A model generated the notes under the pieces. That model saw only the letters and a program-made list of their open reading frames with translations, was not told the origin of the DNA and made no database searches. 64,000 nt of DNA from JAEUMD01 sp050246945 (lineage in GTDB: Bacteria; Pseudomonadota; Alphaproteobacteria; Rhizobiales; Hyphomicrobiaceae), in assembly GCA_050246945.1 (NCBI GenBank), contig JBFWVC010000013.1, forward strand, positions 89,159-153,158, written 5' to 3'. Below, in pieces: positions 17,683-27,272 of this stretch (within the stretch, counting starts at the first letter, position 1; each line of letters opens with the position of its first letter). Position numbers and translations under genes: made by a program.

Positions 17683-18723
17683 TTGCAAGCGAACGGGGAA
17701 TTGTCCTTGGGTCTCGTAGTTCCGCTCGAAGATGCCCGCGATCCCGCGGAAAGCCTGAAGCCGCTCCTCAACCTTGTGTCGGAGGACATGGAGGGCATCA
17801 ACCGTATCATTCTCGACAAGGCGATCTCCGACGTCGACATGATACCCGAGCTCGCGCATCACTTGATCATCTCGGGCGGCAAGCGTTTGCGCCCGATGAT
17901 GACGATTGCGGCTGCCAAGCTCGTCGGTTACCGCGAGACCGCGCACATCCGGGTTGCCGCCGCCGTTGAATTCATGCACACGGCGACGCTCCTGCATGAC
18001 GACGTCGTCGACGAGAGCGACGTGCGGCGGGGCAAAAGGGCGGCGCGCATGATCTGGGGCAACCAGGCGAGCGTGCTGGTAGGCGATTTCCTGCTCGGCC
18101 AGGCTTTCCGCATGCTGGTCGAGGTCGGCTCGCTTGCGGTGCTGCGCATCCTTTCCAATGCCGCGGCCGTGATTGCGGAGGGCGAGGTAATGCAGCTTGC
18201 CGCCGCCAAGAACACGGCGACGACCGAGGACGCCTATCTCGCCATCATAGATGCAAAAACGGCTGCCCTGTTTGCGGGTGCCGCCGAATCGGGGGCGGCG
18301 ATTGCCAATCGGCCGACCGAGGAACTCAGCGCGCTGCGCTCCTACGGCAAGAACCTCGGCATCGCGTTCCAGCTTGTCGATGACGCGCTCGACTATTCGG
18401 GCGATGCGCTGAGACTTGGCAAATCCGTCGGCGATGACTTCCGCGAGGGCAAGATCACACTGCCGGTAATTCTATCGTACAGGCGTGGCACGACAGAGGA
18501 GCGGGCCTTCTGGAACCGGACAATTGCGGAAGGCAAGATCGAGGACGGCGATCTCGAGCACGCAATCCACCTCATGAAGAAGCACAAGGCCATCGAGGCG
18601 ACGCTTGAGCGTGCGCGTACCTACGGTGGCATCGCGCGCGATGCGCTCGGCGTGTTCGCGGCCTCGCCGGAACGCGATGCGATGCGCGAGGTAATCACGT
18701 TCTGCGTGAGCCGCTCGCACTGA
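17683..18723 (+). CDS. ispB: Long-chain polyprenyl diphosphate synthase
   Basis: 346 aa. Makes the all-trans isoprenoid tail of ubiquinone from IPP and an allylic starter. Both aspartate-rich motifs are present: LLHDDVVDESD (first DDxxD, about 104-112) and QLVDDALDY (second), along with GGKRLRP (65-71). Residues before the first motif (VEFMHTATLLHDD) are small, as in enzymes making C40-C50 chains. No ATG suits the start; TTG at 17683 or the TTG at 17701 (after GGGGAA) is likely. Divergent from DUF2007, convergent with ispE, another isoprenoid gene. Confidence 0.9.
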   Translation: MQANGELSLGLVVPLEDARDPAESLKPLLNLVSEDMEGINRIILDKAISDVDMIPELAHHLIISGGKRLRPMMTIAAAKLVGYRETAHIRVAAAVEFMHTATLLHDDVVDESDVRRGKRAARMIWGNQASVLVGDFLLGQAFRMLVEVGSLAVLRILSNAAAVIAEGEVMQLAAAKNTATTEDAYLAIIDAKTAALFAGAAESGAAIANRPTEELSALRSYGKNLGIAFQLVDDALDYSGDALRLGKSVGDDFREGKITLPVILSYRRGTTEERAFWNRTIAEGKIEDGDLEHAIHLMKKHKAIEATLERARTYGGIARDALGVFAASPERDAMREVITFCVSRSH

Positions 18724-18802
18724 TCGAGGCGCGACAGGGCCAAACCGCCGATGCGCAGTGGGCTGCCTGTTAAAATCGCATGGGCATGTTCGCACCAAAC
18801 AC

Positions 18803-19771
18803 TCAACCCAGGTCGGCTGCTGCAATCCACCACTTCGGGTGTCGCGCCGATAGCTCCTGCGCGGCACTCCTGGTTGCCGATTGATCGTCAAACACGCCGA
18901 AGCACGTTGGTCCGGCGCCGGACATGACGGCAACGCGGCAACCGGGGGTCGAACGCAGCTCTTGGAGCACGTCTGCAATAGCGGGCACCACGTCGCACGC
19001 TGCGCGCTGCAGATCATTCCCCGTCTCGATCAGGGTGATGAGCCTCTCCAGGGAGATCCCGTGCGGCGGGAGCGGTTCGGCGTTGTTGTCGGGGAGCGGC
19101 TCGGCGGCAAGCGCACGGAAGACTCGCGCTGTCTTGTCAGCCGGAACAGGAACAAGCGGATTGGCCAGCACGACCGGCAACTGGGAAAGATCCGCCAGCG
19201 GGGTCAGCTGCTCACCTATACCGGTCATGAACGCCGCACCGTTCAACAAGCAAACCGGAACATCGGCGCCGAGACGCAGCGCAATCGCATTCCAGTCGAT
19301 GACGGTTGCCAGCTCGGGGTTGGCGGTGCGGATGGCGCGCAGGAGTGCGCCTGCGTCAGCCGAGCCGCCACCGATTCCGGCAGCGACTGGCAGGCACTTC
19401 TCGAGATGCACGTGGCCGAGACGGAGCGGCGGCAAGGAGGCTGGCGCAGCGCCCGCCGCATCGGCGACAAGATCGAGCACCGTTTCGAGCAGATTGACGC
19501 CGGCGATGCTGCCGGCGAACGGCCCCGTCACGGTCACGCCGCGCCGTCGAGCGCAATCGAGCTTCAGGCGGTCGGATGGCCCATTTGCAAACGCGACGAC
19601 ACTAGCAAGGGCGTGGTATCCGTCTGGCCGCTTGCCGAGAATTCGCAGCGTAAGGTTGACCTTTGGCCTTGCAATCTCGAAAAACTGGCTCACGGTCGGG
19701 TTATTGAGGTGCTTCACCGGAGCGGACCCAGGCAGTCTGCTACTGAACCGCCTTAGGCGTATTATCGACAT
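18803..19771 (-). CDS. ispE: 4-diphosphocytidyl-2-C-methyl-D-erythritol kinase
   Basis: GHMP kinase of the non-mevalonate isoprenoid pathway; phosphorylates CDP-methylerythritol. The ATP loop AAGIGGGSADAGALL (about 130) and the N-terminal ARPKVNLTLRILGKRPDGYH block are diagnostic. Start is uncertain: the ATG at 19771 overlaps the upstream TPR gene by 32 bp and adds a non-conserved basic leader, whereas GTG codons at 19717 or 19693 begin close to the conserved block. No good ribosome site decides between them. Its product supplies the precursor used by the neighbouring convergent polyprenyl synthase. Confidence 0.92.
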   Translation of the reverse strand: MSIIRLRRFSSRLPGSAPVKHLNNPTVSQFFEIARPKVNLTLRILGKRPDGYHALASVVAFANGPSDRLKLDCARRRGVTVTGPFAGSIAGVNLLETVLDLVADAAGAAPASLPPLRLGHVHLEKCLPVAAGIGGGSADAGALLRAIRTANPELATVIDWNAIALRLGADVPVCLLNGAAFMTGIGEQLTPLADLSQLPVVLANPLVPVPADKTARVFRALAAEPLPDNNAEPLPPHGISLERLITLIETGNDLQRAACDVVPAIADVLQELRSTPGCRVAVMSGAGPTCFGVFDDQSATRSAAQELSARHPKWWIAAADLG

Positions 19772-21566
19772 GTTTGGAACGGCGGCGCTGCTGGGGCGAC
19801 GACGCCTGTGAGCGGCGCAGCTTGGCCTCGGTGGCGGCCGTCAGTCCCTCGGCAAGCTTCTTCTTGATCTTCGGGATCTCGTCCTGCTCGGGGTTGAGCG
19901 AGAGCGCCTGATCCCATTGGAACCGCGCCTCGCGCTCGCGACCCACGCGCCAGAGCGCATCGCCCAGATGATCGTTCAGTACGGGATCGTCGGGCCGCAG
20001 CTCGACGGCACGCTCCAGCTGACCGACGGCATCCTTGTAGCGGCCGAGCTTGTAGTAGGCCCATCCCAGACTATCGACGATATAGCCGTCGTCAGGCTTA
20101 AGCGAGACGGCCTTCCTGATCAGCCTCAAGCCTTCGCGCAGGTTGCGGCCCTGGTCGATCCACGAATAGCCCAGGTAGTTGAGCACCAGCGGCTGATCGG
20201 GCGAAAGCTGCATTGCCTTCTTGAGATCGGCTTCCGCCTTCGACCACTGCTTGGTCCGCTCGTAGCAAGTGCCGCGCGAATAATAGAACGTCCAGTGTCG
20301 CTTCTCGGGTTGGCCGATGACCTTCAGCGCCCTCGAATAATAGACGATCGCCTCGTCGAAGCGCTTGCGGGCGCGCATGATGTTGCCCAAGGCGTCGAGC
20401 GGTGCCAAGTCATCCGGCGAGCGTTCGGCAACCTGCTCCAGGAGCGTTTTCGCCTCGTCGGTCTTGTCCTGTAGATTGAGATTCAACGCCTTGCGGATGT
20501 CGATCGCGTCCTGAAGAGGCGTGCCCTTGGGGATGCGATCATAAGTGGCGATCGCATCCTGGTAGTTCCGGGTCGTCTCGTAGGCTTGCGCGAGAGCGGC
20601 GAGAGCCAGCGGCTGGCTTGGCGAAAGGTAAAGCGACATCTGCAGGTAGATGATGCCGATGCTGACGCCGCCGTCCGTGGTGAGCGCCTCGCCCAATCCA
20701 TAGAGCACCTCGGCCATTCCATCGGTCGGATTGTCGATCAACAGCGCCACGGGCTTGTTACCTTCGATCTCACCGGCGAGTTCGCTGGAAAGTGGGTGCG
20801 GATCGGTGGCAGAGCGCCGGTCGTACTCGCGCAAAATAGACATCGCCAACTTGCGGTCGCCTGCATGGGCGGCGTGACGTGCATAGGCCATCACCGTGCG
20901 CAACGTACGGCTGTCCTGCTTGAAGACCCGCTGATATGAGATGAGTGCGTCGGACTGGCGGCCTGCCAGATCGGCGATCAATGCACGATGATAGCGCAGA
21001 TAGAACTGTGCCCACTCCGCCTGTCGGGGCTTGTCGAGCAGGTCAAGCGCGGCGGATACCTTCTTCTCCGCCATCTTCAGCCAGGAACGCAGAAGGGCTG
21101 CCGTCAGCTCGCCGATGGGACCGCTGCTGGCAATTTTCAATTGCTTGTCAGCGGCCTCGAAATCACCTTTCTTGTAGGCCTCCAGCGCCTGGAACATGCG
21201 AGCCAGGCGATGCTGGGGCTGCAGTTCAACGAGCTTTTCCGCAAGCACCGAGGCACGGTCGTAGGCGCCGGATGACAGCTCCATCAGGAAGGTTTGCTCG
21301 ACCAGTACCTCGTTGTCGGGATCGTGAGCCAAGGCCGAGCCATAGAAGGCGGCCGCGCTGCCGATATCGTGCTGGCTCTTGGCAATGCGACCGGACAAAT
21401 ACCCGCCCACCAATGACCGGCTCGTCTCGATGGTCTGGCGGTCACTCACCTCCGCTGACGCAGGCACGGACGCAGCGGCCACCAACGCCGCCGCCGCGAG
21501 CGCCGTTACGCCAATCGAAAACCGCGAAAGGGCTTTCCATCGCTGAGGTGCAGAGCGCAGCGTCAT
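19740..21566 (-). CDS. Exported TPR-repeat protein
   Basis: About 608 aa from the ATG after GGAGAGGA. An N-terminal signal peptide (…ALVAAASVPASAEV) is followed by at least eight tetratricopeptide units; the clearest are near the C terminus (LNYLGYSWIDQGRNL, VDSLGWAYYKLGRYKDA, LNDHLGDALWRVG). Pattern fits periplasmic TPR proteins of Rhizobiales thought to scaffold envelope or outer-membrane assembly. The C terminus is basic and Gln/Ser-rich. It reads straight into ispE. Confidence 0.85.
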   Translation of the reverse strand: MTLRSAPQRWKALSRFSIGVTALAAAALVAAASVPASAEVSDRQTIETSRSLVGGYLSGRIAKSQHDIGSAAAFYGSALAHDPDNEVLVEQTFLMELSSGAYDRASVLAEKLVELQPQHRLARMFQALEAYKKGDFEAADKQLKIASSGPIGELTAALLRSWLKMAEKKVSAALDLLDKPRQAEWAQFYLRYHRALIADLAGRQSDALISYQRVFKQDSRTLRTVMAYARHAAHAGDRKLAMSILREYDRRSATDPHPLSSELAGEIEGNKPVALLIDNPTDGMAEVLYGLGEALTTDGGVSIGIIYLQMSLYLSPSQPLALAALAQAYETTRNYQDAIATYDRIPKGTPLQDAIDIRKALNLNLQDKTDEAKTLLEQVAERSPDDLAPLDALGNIMRARKRFDEAIVYYSRALKVIGQPEKRHWTFYYSRGTCYERTKQWSKAEADLKKAMQLSPDQPLVLNYLGYSWIDQGRNLREGLRLIRKAVSLKPDDGYIVDSLGWAYYKLGRYKDAVGQLERAVELRPDDPVLNDHLGDALWRVGREREARFQWDQALSLNPEQDEIPKIKKKLAEGLTAATEAKLRRSQASSPQQRRRSKHVDNTPKAVQ

Positions 21567-21877
21567 GTGCGGGCTTCCTCTCCGTAGTTCGCCGCCACCG
21601 GCCATCACGAGTGATTCTACTTGCGCCATGTTGTACCAAGAAACCGCGCCGCTTGGCGACCAGCGAATCTTGTCCTGCAACCCATGAACATGAATCTGCG
21701 ATCGACCCCGCCGCGCTTACGTACCCGTCGAACAAAAGTGGCCAAGACGCGGCGATAACGATCTTTTTAGACCTTATGCCGTGTCAGAAAAACGGCTTCC
21801 GGCTGCGGCCGCCCCTCGAAATTCGGCACGCGAGCGCCTGGGTCCGGAGCCTCATGTCCGGTGTACCGAAGGCGGAG
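21567..21877. other. Intergenic region upstream of the TPR gene
   Basis: 311 bp between two co-directional genes. No gene, strong hairpin or repeat seen; likely contains the TPR-gene promoter. Confidence 0.4.
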
Positions 21878-23554
21878 CTACATTCCTGCGTAATTCGGGC
21901 CGCCGCCGCCCTCCGGACAGACCCAGGTTATGTTCTGACTGGGGTCCTTGATGTCGCAAGTTTTGCAGTGCACGCAGTTTTGGGCGTTGATCTGGAAGCG
22001 GCGCCCCTTCTCGTCCTCGACGATTTCATAGACCGCCGCCGGACAATACCGTTGGGCTGGCTCGGCCCAGGTGGGCCAATTGATCAAAAGCGGCACATTC
22101 GGATCGGCGAGCTTCAGATGTACGGGTTGATCCTCCTCGTGGTTGGTTCCCGAGAAGGATACATTCGTCAGCCGATCAAAGGTCAAAACGCCGTCGGGTT
22201 TGGGATAATCGATCTTCCTGGCATGGCGCGCGGGACGCAAGGTGTCGTAATCGGGCTTGGCGTGAGAAAGCGTGTAGCCGAGGCCGACGCCGCGGATGAT
22301 CGTATTCAGCCACATGTCGATGCCGCCCAGGGCGATGCCGACAATAGTCCCGAACCTCGACCACAGAGGCTTGACGTTGCGCACGCGCTTCAAGTCCCGG
22401 GCAATGTCGCCGGTGAGCACATCCTGCTCGTAGTTTCTCAGGCGATCGTGCTGGCGTCCGGCCTTGATGGCTGCATACGCAGCCTCCGCCGCGGCAATTC
22501 CGGAGAGGATCGCGTTATGGCTGCCCTTGATGCGCGGCACGTTCATGAAGCCCGCAGAGCAACCCAGCAGTGCGCCGCCGGGAAATACGAGATCGGGGAT
22601 CGACTGCCAGCCACCCTCGCTGATCGCGCGCGCGCCATAGGCGATGCGCTTGCCGCCTTCGAGCAGCGGCCGGATCGCCGGGTGTGTCTTGAAGCGCTGA
22701 AATTCCTCGTAGGGCGACAGATATGGATTTTCGTAGTTCAGATGCACGACGAAGCCCACGGCAACGAGGTTGTCTCCGTAATGGTAGAGAAACGATCCGC
22801 CACCAGTGCGATTGTCGAGGGGCCAGCCGAAGGTATGCTGCACGAGGCCCGGATGGTGCCGTTCGGAGGGAACCTCCCAAAGCTCCTTCAGGCCGATGCC
22901 GTATTTCTGGATGCGCCCCTTGGCGAGGTCGAAGCGCGCGATGAGCTGCTTGGACAATGAGCCGCGTACTCCTTCAGCAAAGAAGGTATACTTGCCGCGC
23001 AACTCCATGCCGCGGGCGAAATTATCGCCGGGCTTGCCTTCCCGCGTCACCCCCATGTCGCCGGTGGCGATGCCGACGACCGATCCGTCGTCGCCGTAAA
23101 GGATCTCGGTTGCTGCAAAGCCCGGATAGATCTCGACGCCCAGCTCGGTGGCCTGCTCGCCAAGCCACTGACACAGCGCGCCGAGCGAGACGATATAGTT
23201 GCCGTGGTTGCTCATCAGCGGCGGGTTGACGAAGTTCGGCAGGCGGACCTCGCCGGCTGGCCCCAGATAGAGGAAGCGGTCCTCGCGTACGGGTGTATTC
23301 ACCGGCGCGCCCTTGTCCTTCCAGTCGGGGATCAGGCGATTGAGGCCGATCGGATCGATCACCGCGCCGGAGAGTATGTGAGCTCCGATCTCCGAGCCTT
23401 TCTCGACGACGACGACGGACAGTTCCTCTCCGTTCTCGTTCGCCTGCTGCTTGAAGCGGATTGCCGCCGCAAGGCCTGCGGGCCCGGCTCCGACAACGAC
23501 GATGTCGTAGTCCATGGATTCGCGTGCGGGCAGGGTGTCGGCGCTCGATGCCAT
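21878..23554 (-). CDS. Electron transfer flavoprotein-ubiquinone oxidoreductase
   Basis: 558 aa. Passes electrons from reduced ETF (fed by acyl-CoA dehydrogenases and amine dehydrogenases) into the ubiquinone pool at the inner membrane. Seen: N-terminal FAD dinucleotide motif VVGAGPAGLAAAIR; central ubiquinone-binding region; C-terminal 4Fe-4S domain with CVHCKTCDI and a fourth cysteine in WVCPEGGGGPNY. Length matches the family. It would be the electron sink for methylsuccinyl-CoA dehydrogenase encoded at 40.9-42.5 kb. Divergent from the uracil-DNA glycosylase gene. Confidence 0.95.
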   Translation of the reverse strand: MASSADTLPARESMDYDIVVVGAGPAGLAAAIRFKQQANENGEELSVVVVEKGSEIGAHILSGAVIDPIGLNRLIPDWKDKGAPVNTPVREDRFLYLGPAGEVRLPNFVNPPLMSNHGNYIVSLGALCQWLGEQATELGVEIYPGFAATEILYGDDGSVVGIATGDMGVTREGKPGDNFARGMELRGKYTFFAEGVRGSLSKQLIARFDLAKGRIQKYGIGLKELWEVPSERHHPGLVQHTFGWPLDNRTGGGSFLYHYGDNLVAVGFVVHLNYENPYLSPYEEFQRFKTHPAIRPLLEGGKRIAYGARAISEGGWQSIPDLVFPGGALLGCSAGFMNVPRIKGSHNAILSGIAAAEAAYAAIKAGRQHDRLRNYEQDVLTGDIARDLKRVRNVKPLWSRFGTIVGIALGGIDMWLNTIIRGVGLGYTLSHAKPDYDTLRPARHARKIDYPKPDGVLTFDRLTNVSFSGTNHEEDQPVHLKLADPNVPLLINWPTWAEPAQRYCPAAVYEIVEDEKGRRFQINAQNCVHCKTCDIKDPSQNITWVCPEGGGGPNYAGM

Positions 23555-23750
23555 CGTTGGGAGGATCCTTCTGGTTGCGGCAGGTACCGGTGTTCCGAAG
23601 ATCTGCTTGCGCTACGTCTAGCCCAACCGAGCGCCAAAACCCAAGTCCCAAGCCCCAGGCTGCCTGCGAAAGTGCGGCGTATGCGCCGGCTTCAGGGTCG
23701 CCAACAGCGAGGCGCTGGTCTCGAAAGGCCGCGTTCGTTACGCTGACGCC

Positions 23751-24755
23751 ATGACGCACCCTCCCGACGAACTGGATACGACTCTATCTGACCTCGTCAC
23801 CCTTCTCGCCTGGTATCAGGCGGCCGGAGTGGACTGCGCCGTCTGCGAAGATCCGGTCGCATGGCTCGGTGCGCCGGGACGCGTGCCAGGCGGCGATTTT
23901 TCCTGGCCGGTGCGGACCGTGGGCACCACCCGGGCAGGCGATACGACCGGGGGAGCGGCCGATCGCCATAAAAAATCACCGGCAGCGGGGCTACCGGACA
24001 GCGGTCGGACGCCGGCTACCTGGACACCATCGCAGTTCCCGGCCAAGCCAGCTGCGGCCGCGCGTGGCAGCAGCAGCCCAGCTTCCAACCGCACCACCGA
24101 GAGAGCGCGTACGCCGCCTCCGCGGTTCGCTACCGGCGCACCAGAGGAGGCGGAGACTGCGGCGCGGGCACTTGCCGCACGTGCCACCGATTTGGCGGCG
24201 ATCGAAGCCGCGCTGCATGCCTTCGACGGCTGCGCTCTCAAGGCAACCGCCAAATCGACCTGCGTCTATCGCGGCGCTGCCAGTGCACCGGTCATGATCA
24301 TCGGCGAGGCACCGGGACGGGACGAGGATCTCGAGGGGCGGCCATTCGTCGGGCGAGCGGGACAGCTGCTCGATCGCATGCTGGCGGCGATCGACCTGGA
24401 CGAGAGCAGCGTCCATATTACCAACGTCGTCTATTGGCGCCCGCCTGGAAACCGAACGCCGACGCCGCAGGAGACGCAGATCTGCCGGCCATTCCTGGAG
24501 CGACAGGCTGAACTCGTCAAACCGGAGGTGATCCTGCTGCTGGGCGGCGCAGCGGCGAAATCGGTTCTCGATACCGGCGACGGCATCATGCGCATGCGCG
24601 GCAAATGGAGGGACGTGAAGCTCGGAAATGTGACCGCGCGCGCATTGGCGACTCTGCATCCGGCCTATTTGCTGCGGACCCCGGCAGCCAAACGGATGGC
24701 TTGGCGCGACCTTCTAGCACTGAAATCGGAGCTGGTTAAAATAAGAGAACTTTGA
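23751..24755 (+). CDS. Family-4 (4Fe-4S) uracil-DNA glycosylase
   Basis: 334 aa. Removes uracil from DNA after cytosine deamination. The catalytic block IIGEAPGRDEDLEGRPFVGRAGQLLD and a C-terminal LATLHPAYLLRTP block match family 4. Cysteines in GCALKATAKSTC and in QICRPFLE could serve the iron-sulfur cluster, though spacing differs from the thermophilic prototypes. Residues about 60-145 form a Pro/Thr/Ala-rich linker after a short N-terminal helix (LDTTLSDLVTLLAWY), an arrangement common in alphaproteobacteria. Confidence 0.88.
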   Translation: MTHPPDELDTTLSDLVTLLAWYQAAGVDCAVCEDPVAWLGAPGRVPGGDFSWPVRTVGTTRAGDTTGGAADRHKKSPAAGLPDSGRTPATWTPSQFPAKPAAAARGSSSPASNRTTERARTPPPRFATGAPEEAETAARALAARATDLAAIEAALHAFDGCALKATAKSTCVYRGAASAPVMIIGEAPGRDEDLEGRPFVGRAGQLLDRMLAAIDLDESSVHITNVVYWRPPGNRTPTPQETQICRPFLERQAELVKPEVILLLGGAAAKSVLDTGDGIMRMRGKWRDVKLGNVTARALATLHPAYLLRTPAAKRMAWRDLLALKSELVKIREL

Positions 24756-24932
24756 TTTTTGTTATTTATTTCAGCGTGTTGACCTGCGATTCGGGGTACT
24801 TGTTCTGCCGTAGGCGGTAATTTGATCGAATTGCAGTCTTTACCTTAAGGGCAATCAAATCGACCCAAGTTTAAATTGAACCCGAATTTAAACGCCGGTG
24901 CCTTTGGGCCGACGGTTGCAGAGGGTTCAGTC

Positions 24933-25430
24933 GTGAAGCTCAATTATGTTTATCTGAGACCAACGCACCTCGTTTCGTTCCGGGAGATCGGACCGTATGA
25001 GCATGCTGCGCCCGCAGCATGGCGCAAGATGTTCGACTGGCTCGACAGTCAGTGCTTGCGCGGCGCCGTGAAGCGCGGCTTTGGGATGGCGCATGACGAC
25101 CCGCGCGTGACGGCGCCGGAAAAGTGCCGCTACGAAGCCTGCATTGATATGCCCGAATTGCTGCCTGCCTCCGCCTGGGAAGGCTTGCTGCCGCAGCGTC
25201 TGCCGGGCGGCGCTTATGCCCGCTATCGCCATGTCGGCGATCACAGCGAGATCAGCGGCGTCATCCGCGATATCCGCAATTCATGGGTCAGCTCCGCGGG
25301 CGTAACTCTCGCCAATAAGCGCCCCCTCGTGGAGATCTACCTCGACGATCCGAAGTTCTGTGCGCCGGAGAAGCTGCGCACGGACCTGTGCCTGCCAGTA
25401 GCGTTCGTCGAAGAGTTCGAGCCGGCCTGA
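24933..25430 (+). CDS. GyrI-like small-molecule-binding protein
   Basis: About 165 aa from GTG at 24933 (preceded by GAGGG). It looks like a stand-alone GyrI/AraC-effector-binding domain: the sequence opens with a strand-rich segment (YVYLRPTHLVSFREIGPYEHA) and contains the paired betaalphabetabeta modules of SHS2-type domains, ending in a DLCLPV strand. Such proteins bind cationic drugs or inhibit gyrase in other bacteria. No DNA-binding domain is attached. Ligand unknown. Confidence 0.7.
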   Translation: MKLNYVYLRPTHLVSFREIGPYEHAAPAAWRKMFDWLDSQCLRGAVKRGFGMAHDDPRVTAPEKCRYEACIDMPELLPASAWEGLLPQRLPGGAYARYRHVGDHSEISGVIRDIRNSWVSSAGVTLANKRPLVEIYLDDPKFCAPEKLRTDLCLPVAFVEEFEPA

Positions 25431-25556
25431 CGCCGTCCTCAGTATTCCGGCGACACATCGCGCCGCTGCGCATGACAGAGCTACTTCGTTGCCCTTTACG
25501 GCCAGGCTCTTTGCCGTCACAGTCCGCGCAACGCGCAGCTGAATGTGGGATGCCCC

Positions 25557-26099
25557 ATGGCCAAGATCGATGAGACCCGACCGTTCCTCGCGGTCCGCAT
25601 TGCCATCCTGACGATGTCGGACACGCGCACGCTTGCCGAGGACAAGTCCGGCAACGTTCTGGCGGAGATGATCAGCGAGGCAGGTCACACGATTGCGGAC
25701 CGAGCTATCGTCAAGGACGACGTCGATGCAATCCGAGCGCGCGTCAAAGGCTGGATCGAAGATCCGCAGATCGACGTGGTGATCACCACGGGCGGCACAG
25801 GCTTCACCGGTCGCGACGTCACTCCGGAAGCGGTGAAACCGCTGTTCGAGAAGGAAATCGACGGTTTTTCCGCGATCTTCCACATGTTGTCCTATCAGAA
25901 GATCGAGACGTCGACGATCCAATCGCGTGCATGCGGCGGCGTCGCCCACGGGACCTACATCTTCTGCGTTCCAGGTTCGCCGGGCGCCTGCAAAGATGCG
26001 TGGCACGGCATCCTCAAATTCCAGCTCGACAACCGGCACCGTCCCTGCAATTTCGTCGAGATCATGCCGCGACTGGAGGAACACCGGGGCGGTGGCTAG
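25557..26099 (+). CDS. moaB: Molybdenum cofactor biosynthesis protein B
   Basis: About 180 aa. MoaB/Mog fold with the conserved TTGGTGFTGRDVTPEAV loop and the VPGSPGACKDAW segment, which bind molybdopterin during adenylylation. The ATG at 25557 (MAKIDETRP) is preferred over an in-frame codon 12 nt upstream. No other moa gene is in the window. Four tandem palindromic repeats start 8 bp after the stop codon. Confidence 0.88.
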   Translation: MAKIDETRPFLAVRIAILTMSDTRTLAEDKSGNVLAEMISEAGHTIADRAIVKDDVDAIRARVKGWIEDPQIDVVITTGGTGFTGRDVTPEAVKPLFEKEIDGFSAIFHMLSYQKIETSTIQSRACGGVAHGTYIFCVPGSPGACKDAWHGILKFQLDNRHRPCNFVEIMPRLEEHRGGG

Positions 26100-26106
26100 A
26101 TCGTGT

Positions 26107-26325
26107 GCATGTTTTTCACGCTGAACCGCTCCACACTTCAGCTAAACATGCGCCCTTGTCTGAAGCATGTTTTTCACGCTGAACCGCTCCACACTTCAGC
26201 TAAACATGCGCCCTTGTCTGAAGCATGTTTTTCACGCTGAACCGCTCCACACTTCAGCTAAACATGCGCCCTTGTCTGAAGCATGTTTTTCAGGCTGAAC
26301 CGCTCCACACTTCAGCTAAACATGC
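26107..26325. repeat. Tandem array of four 45-bp palindromes, 58-bp period
   Basis: Units at 26107-26151, 26165-26209, 26223-26267 and 26281-26325, nearly identical, separated by the same 13-bp spacer (GCCCTTGTCTGAA). Each folds as GCATGTTT/AAACATGC plus GCTGAA/TTCAGC around the loop CCGCTCCACAC. The array fills the gap between convergent genes. Related units occur at 58669-58771 with different stems but nearly the same loop. A shared role in transcription termination or DNA structure is possible. Confidence 0.85.
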
Positions 26326-26345
26326 ACTGGCCGATCCGTGGTAGC

Positions 26346-27272
26346 TCACAGATCGACGCGCGCGCGCATCATGATGCCAATCTCGCGCATCGTTTGCGCC
26401 TGATCGAACGTCGCCAGAGCCACTTGGCCGCCCAGCGCCAGCGCCAGCCCGGCAACAGCACAGGAGAAACCGATTACCACTCCGCCCGGCAGACCGACGA
26501 TGAGACCCGCTAGACTGGGAGGGATGCCGGCGAAGCCGAGCACGACGAGAGCCAGTCCGCCAGCGGTGACGATCCAGCCCAGCCACGTGACCAGATGCGC
26601 AAGCAAGCGGGCGCCGCGGTATTGTTTCTCGAAGTGCAAGTCCTCGTCCAGGTCCGCCAACTCGCGCGCACGCCGCGCGACCACCTCCGGGAGGCGCAGG
26701 GCATCCTCGCCGTTGCCATCGTGGTTGCGATCCTCGGCGCGCATGGGCTGAGCCGCCTGCGACGTCCCGTGAACATCGCCCTGCGCATGCGCCGGTCGTG
26801 TCACAACGGGCTGGCTGGAGAGCTCGCCCAGCCTGATGCGCGGACCCGCGGCGCGCTCCCTGTGCTGAGCCTGAGCCACGTGCGCTTGATGCGCGTGTTG
26901 CTGTGGCGTCGCGCGCTGTACAGCGTGCTGAGGCGGCGCATGTTCGGCGTGTCCCTGATGTGGCGGACCCGCCGGCTGCTGGTAGGCACCGGAATAGCCG
27001 AACGCATCGGGGGTTGCACGGTGTGACTCGGCTCCCGTATCAACGCCGGCATGTGCTTGCGACGATGGAACGTGCCGCTGCGGCTGCTGACGCGGTGCAT
27101 AGCCCAGCCGCGCGAGGCCAGCGCGCGCAGCCTCGCCTTCGAGCGAGTCTGCGAATGCTTCGGCGAGATAGTGGTAGTACTGGGCTGCGCGCTCACGTTC
27201 TCCGGCCATTTCGGCGCGGTGGCCTGCCTCGAGATACTGGGCGGGCGTATAGGTCTGCGGCTGCGACGACAT
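26346..27272 (-). CDS. TPR-like membrane protein with Gln/His-rich linker
   Basis: 308 aa, family not recognised. Residues 8-55 form a helix pair resembling one TPR-like unit (AQYLEAGHRAEMAGERERAAQYYHYLAEAF). Residues 60-185 are low-complexity, rich in Gln, His, Ala and Pro. A charged amphipathic helix (about 195-225) precedes two long hydrophobic helices (about 228-252 and 258-288), so the protein is probably anchored with its N terminus in the cytoplasm. The gene is convergent with moaB. Confidence 0.7.
   Translation of the reverse strand: MSSQPQTYTPAQYLEAGHRAEMAGERERAAQYYHYLAEAFADSLEGEAARAGLARLGYAPRQQPQRHVPSSQAHAGVDTGAESHRATPDAFGYSGAYQQPAGPPHQGHAEHAPPQHAVQRATPQQHAHQAHVAQAQHRERAAGPRIRLGELSSQPVVTRPAHAQGDVHGTSQAAQPMRAEDRNHDGNGEDALRLPEVVARRARELADLDEDLHFEKQYRGARLLAHLVTWLGWIVTAGGLALVVLGFAGIPPSLAGLIVGLPGGVVIGFSCAVAGLALALGGQVALATFDQAQTMREIGIMMRARVDL

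Noticed and set aside
20945..22960. 671-codon plus-strand frame across the TPR and ETF-QO genes
   Set aside because: Runs antisense across two genuine genes and their intergenic gap; no domain recognised.
26107..26325. Possible CRISPR array
   Set aside because: The spacers are identical, only 13 bp, and the repeats are strong palindromes; no cas genes nearby.
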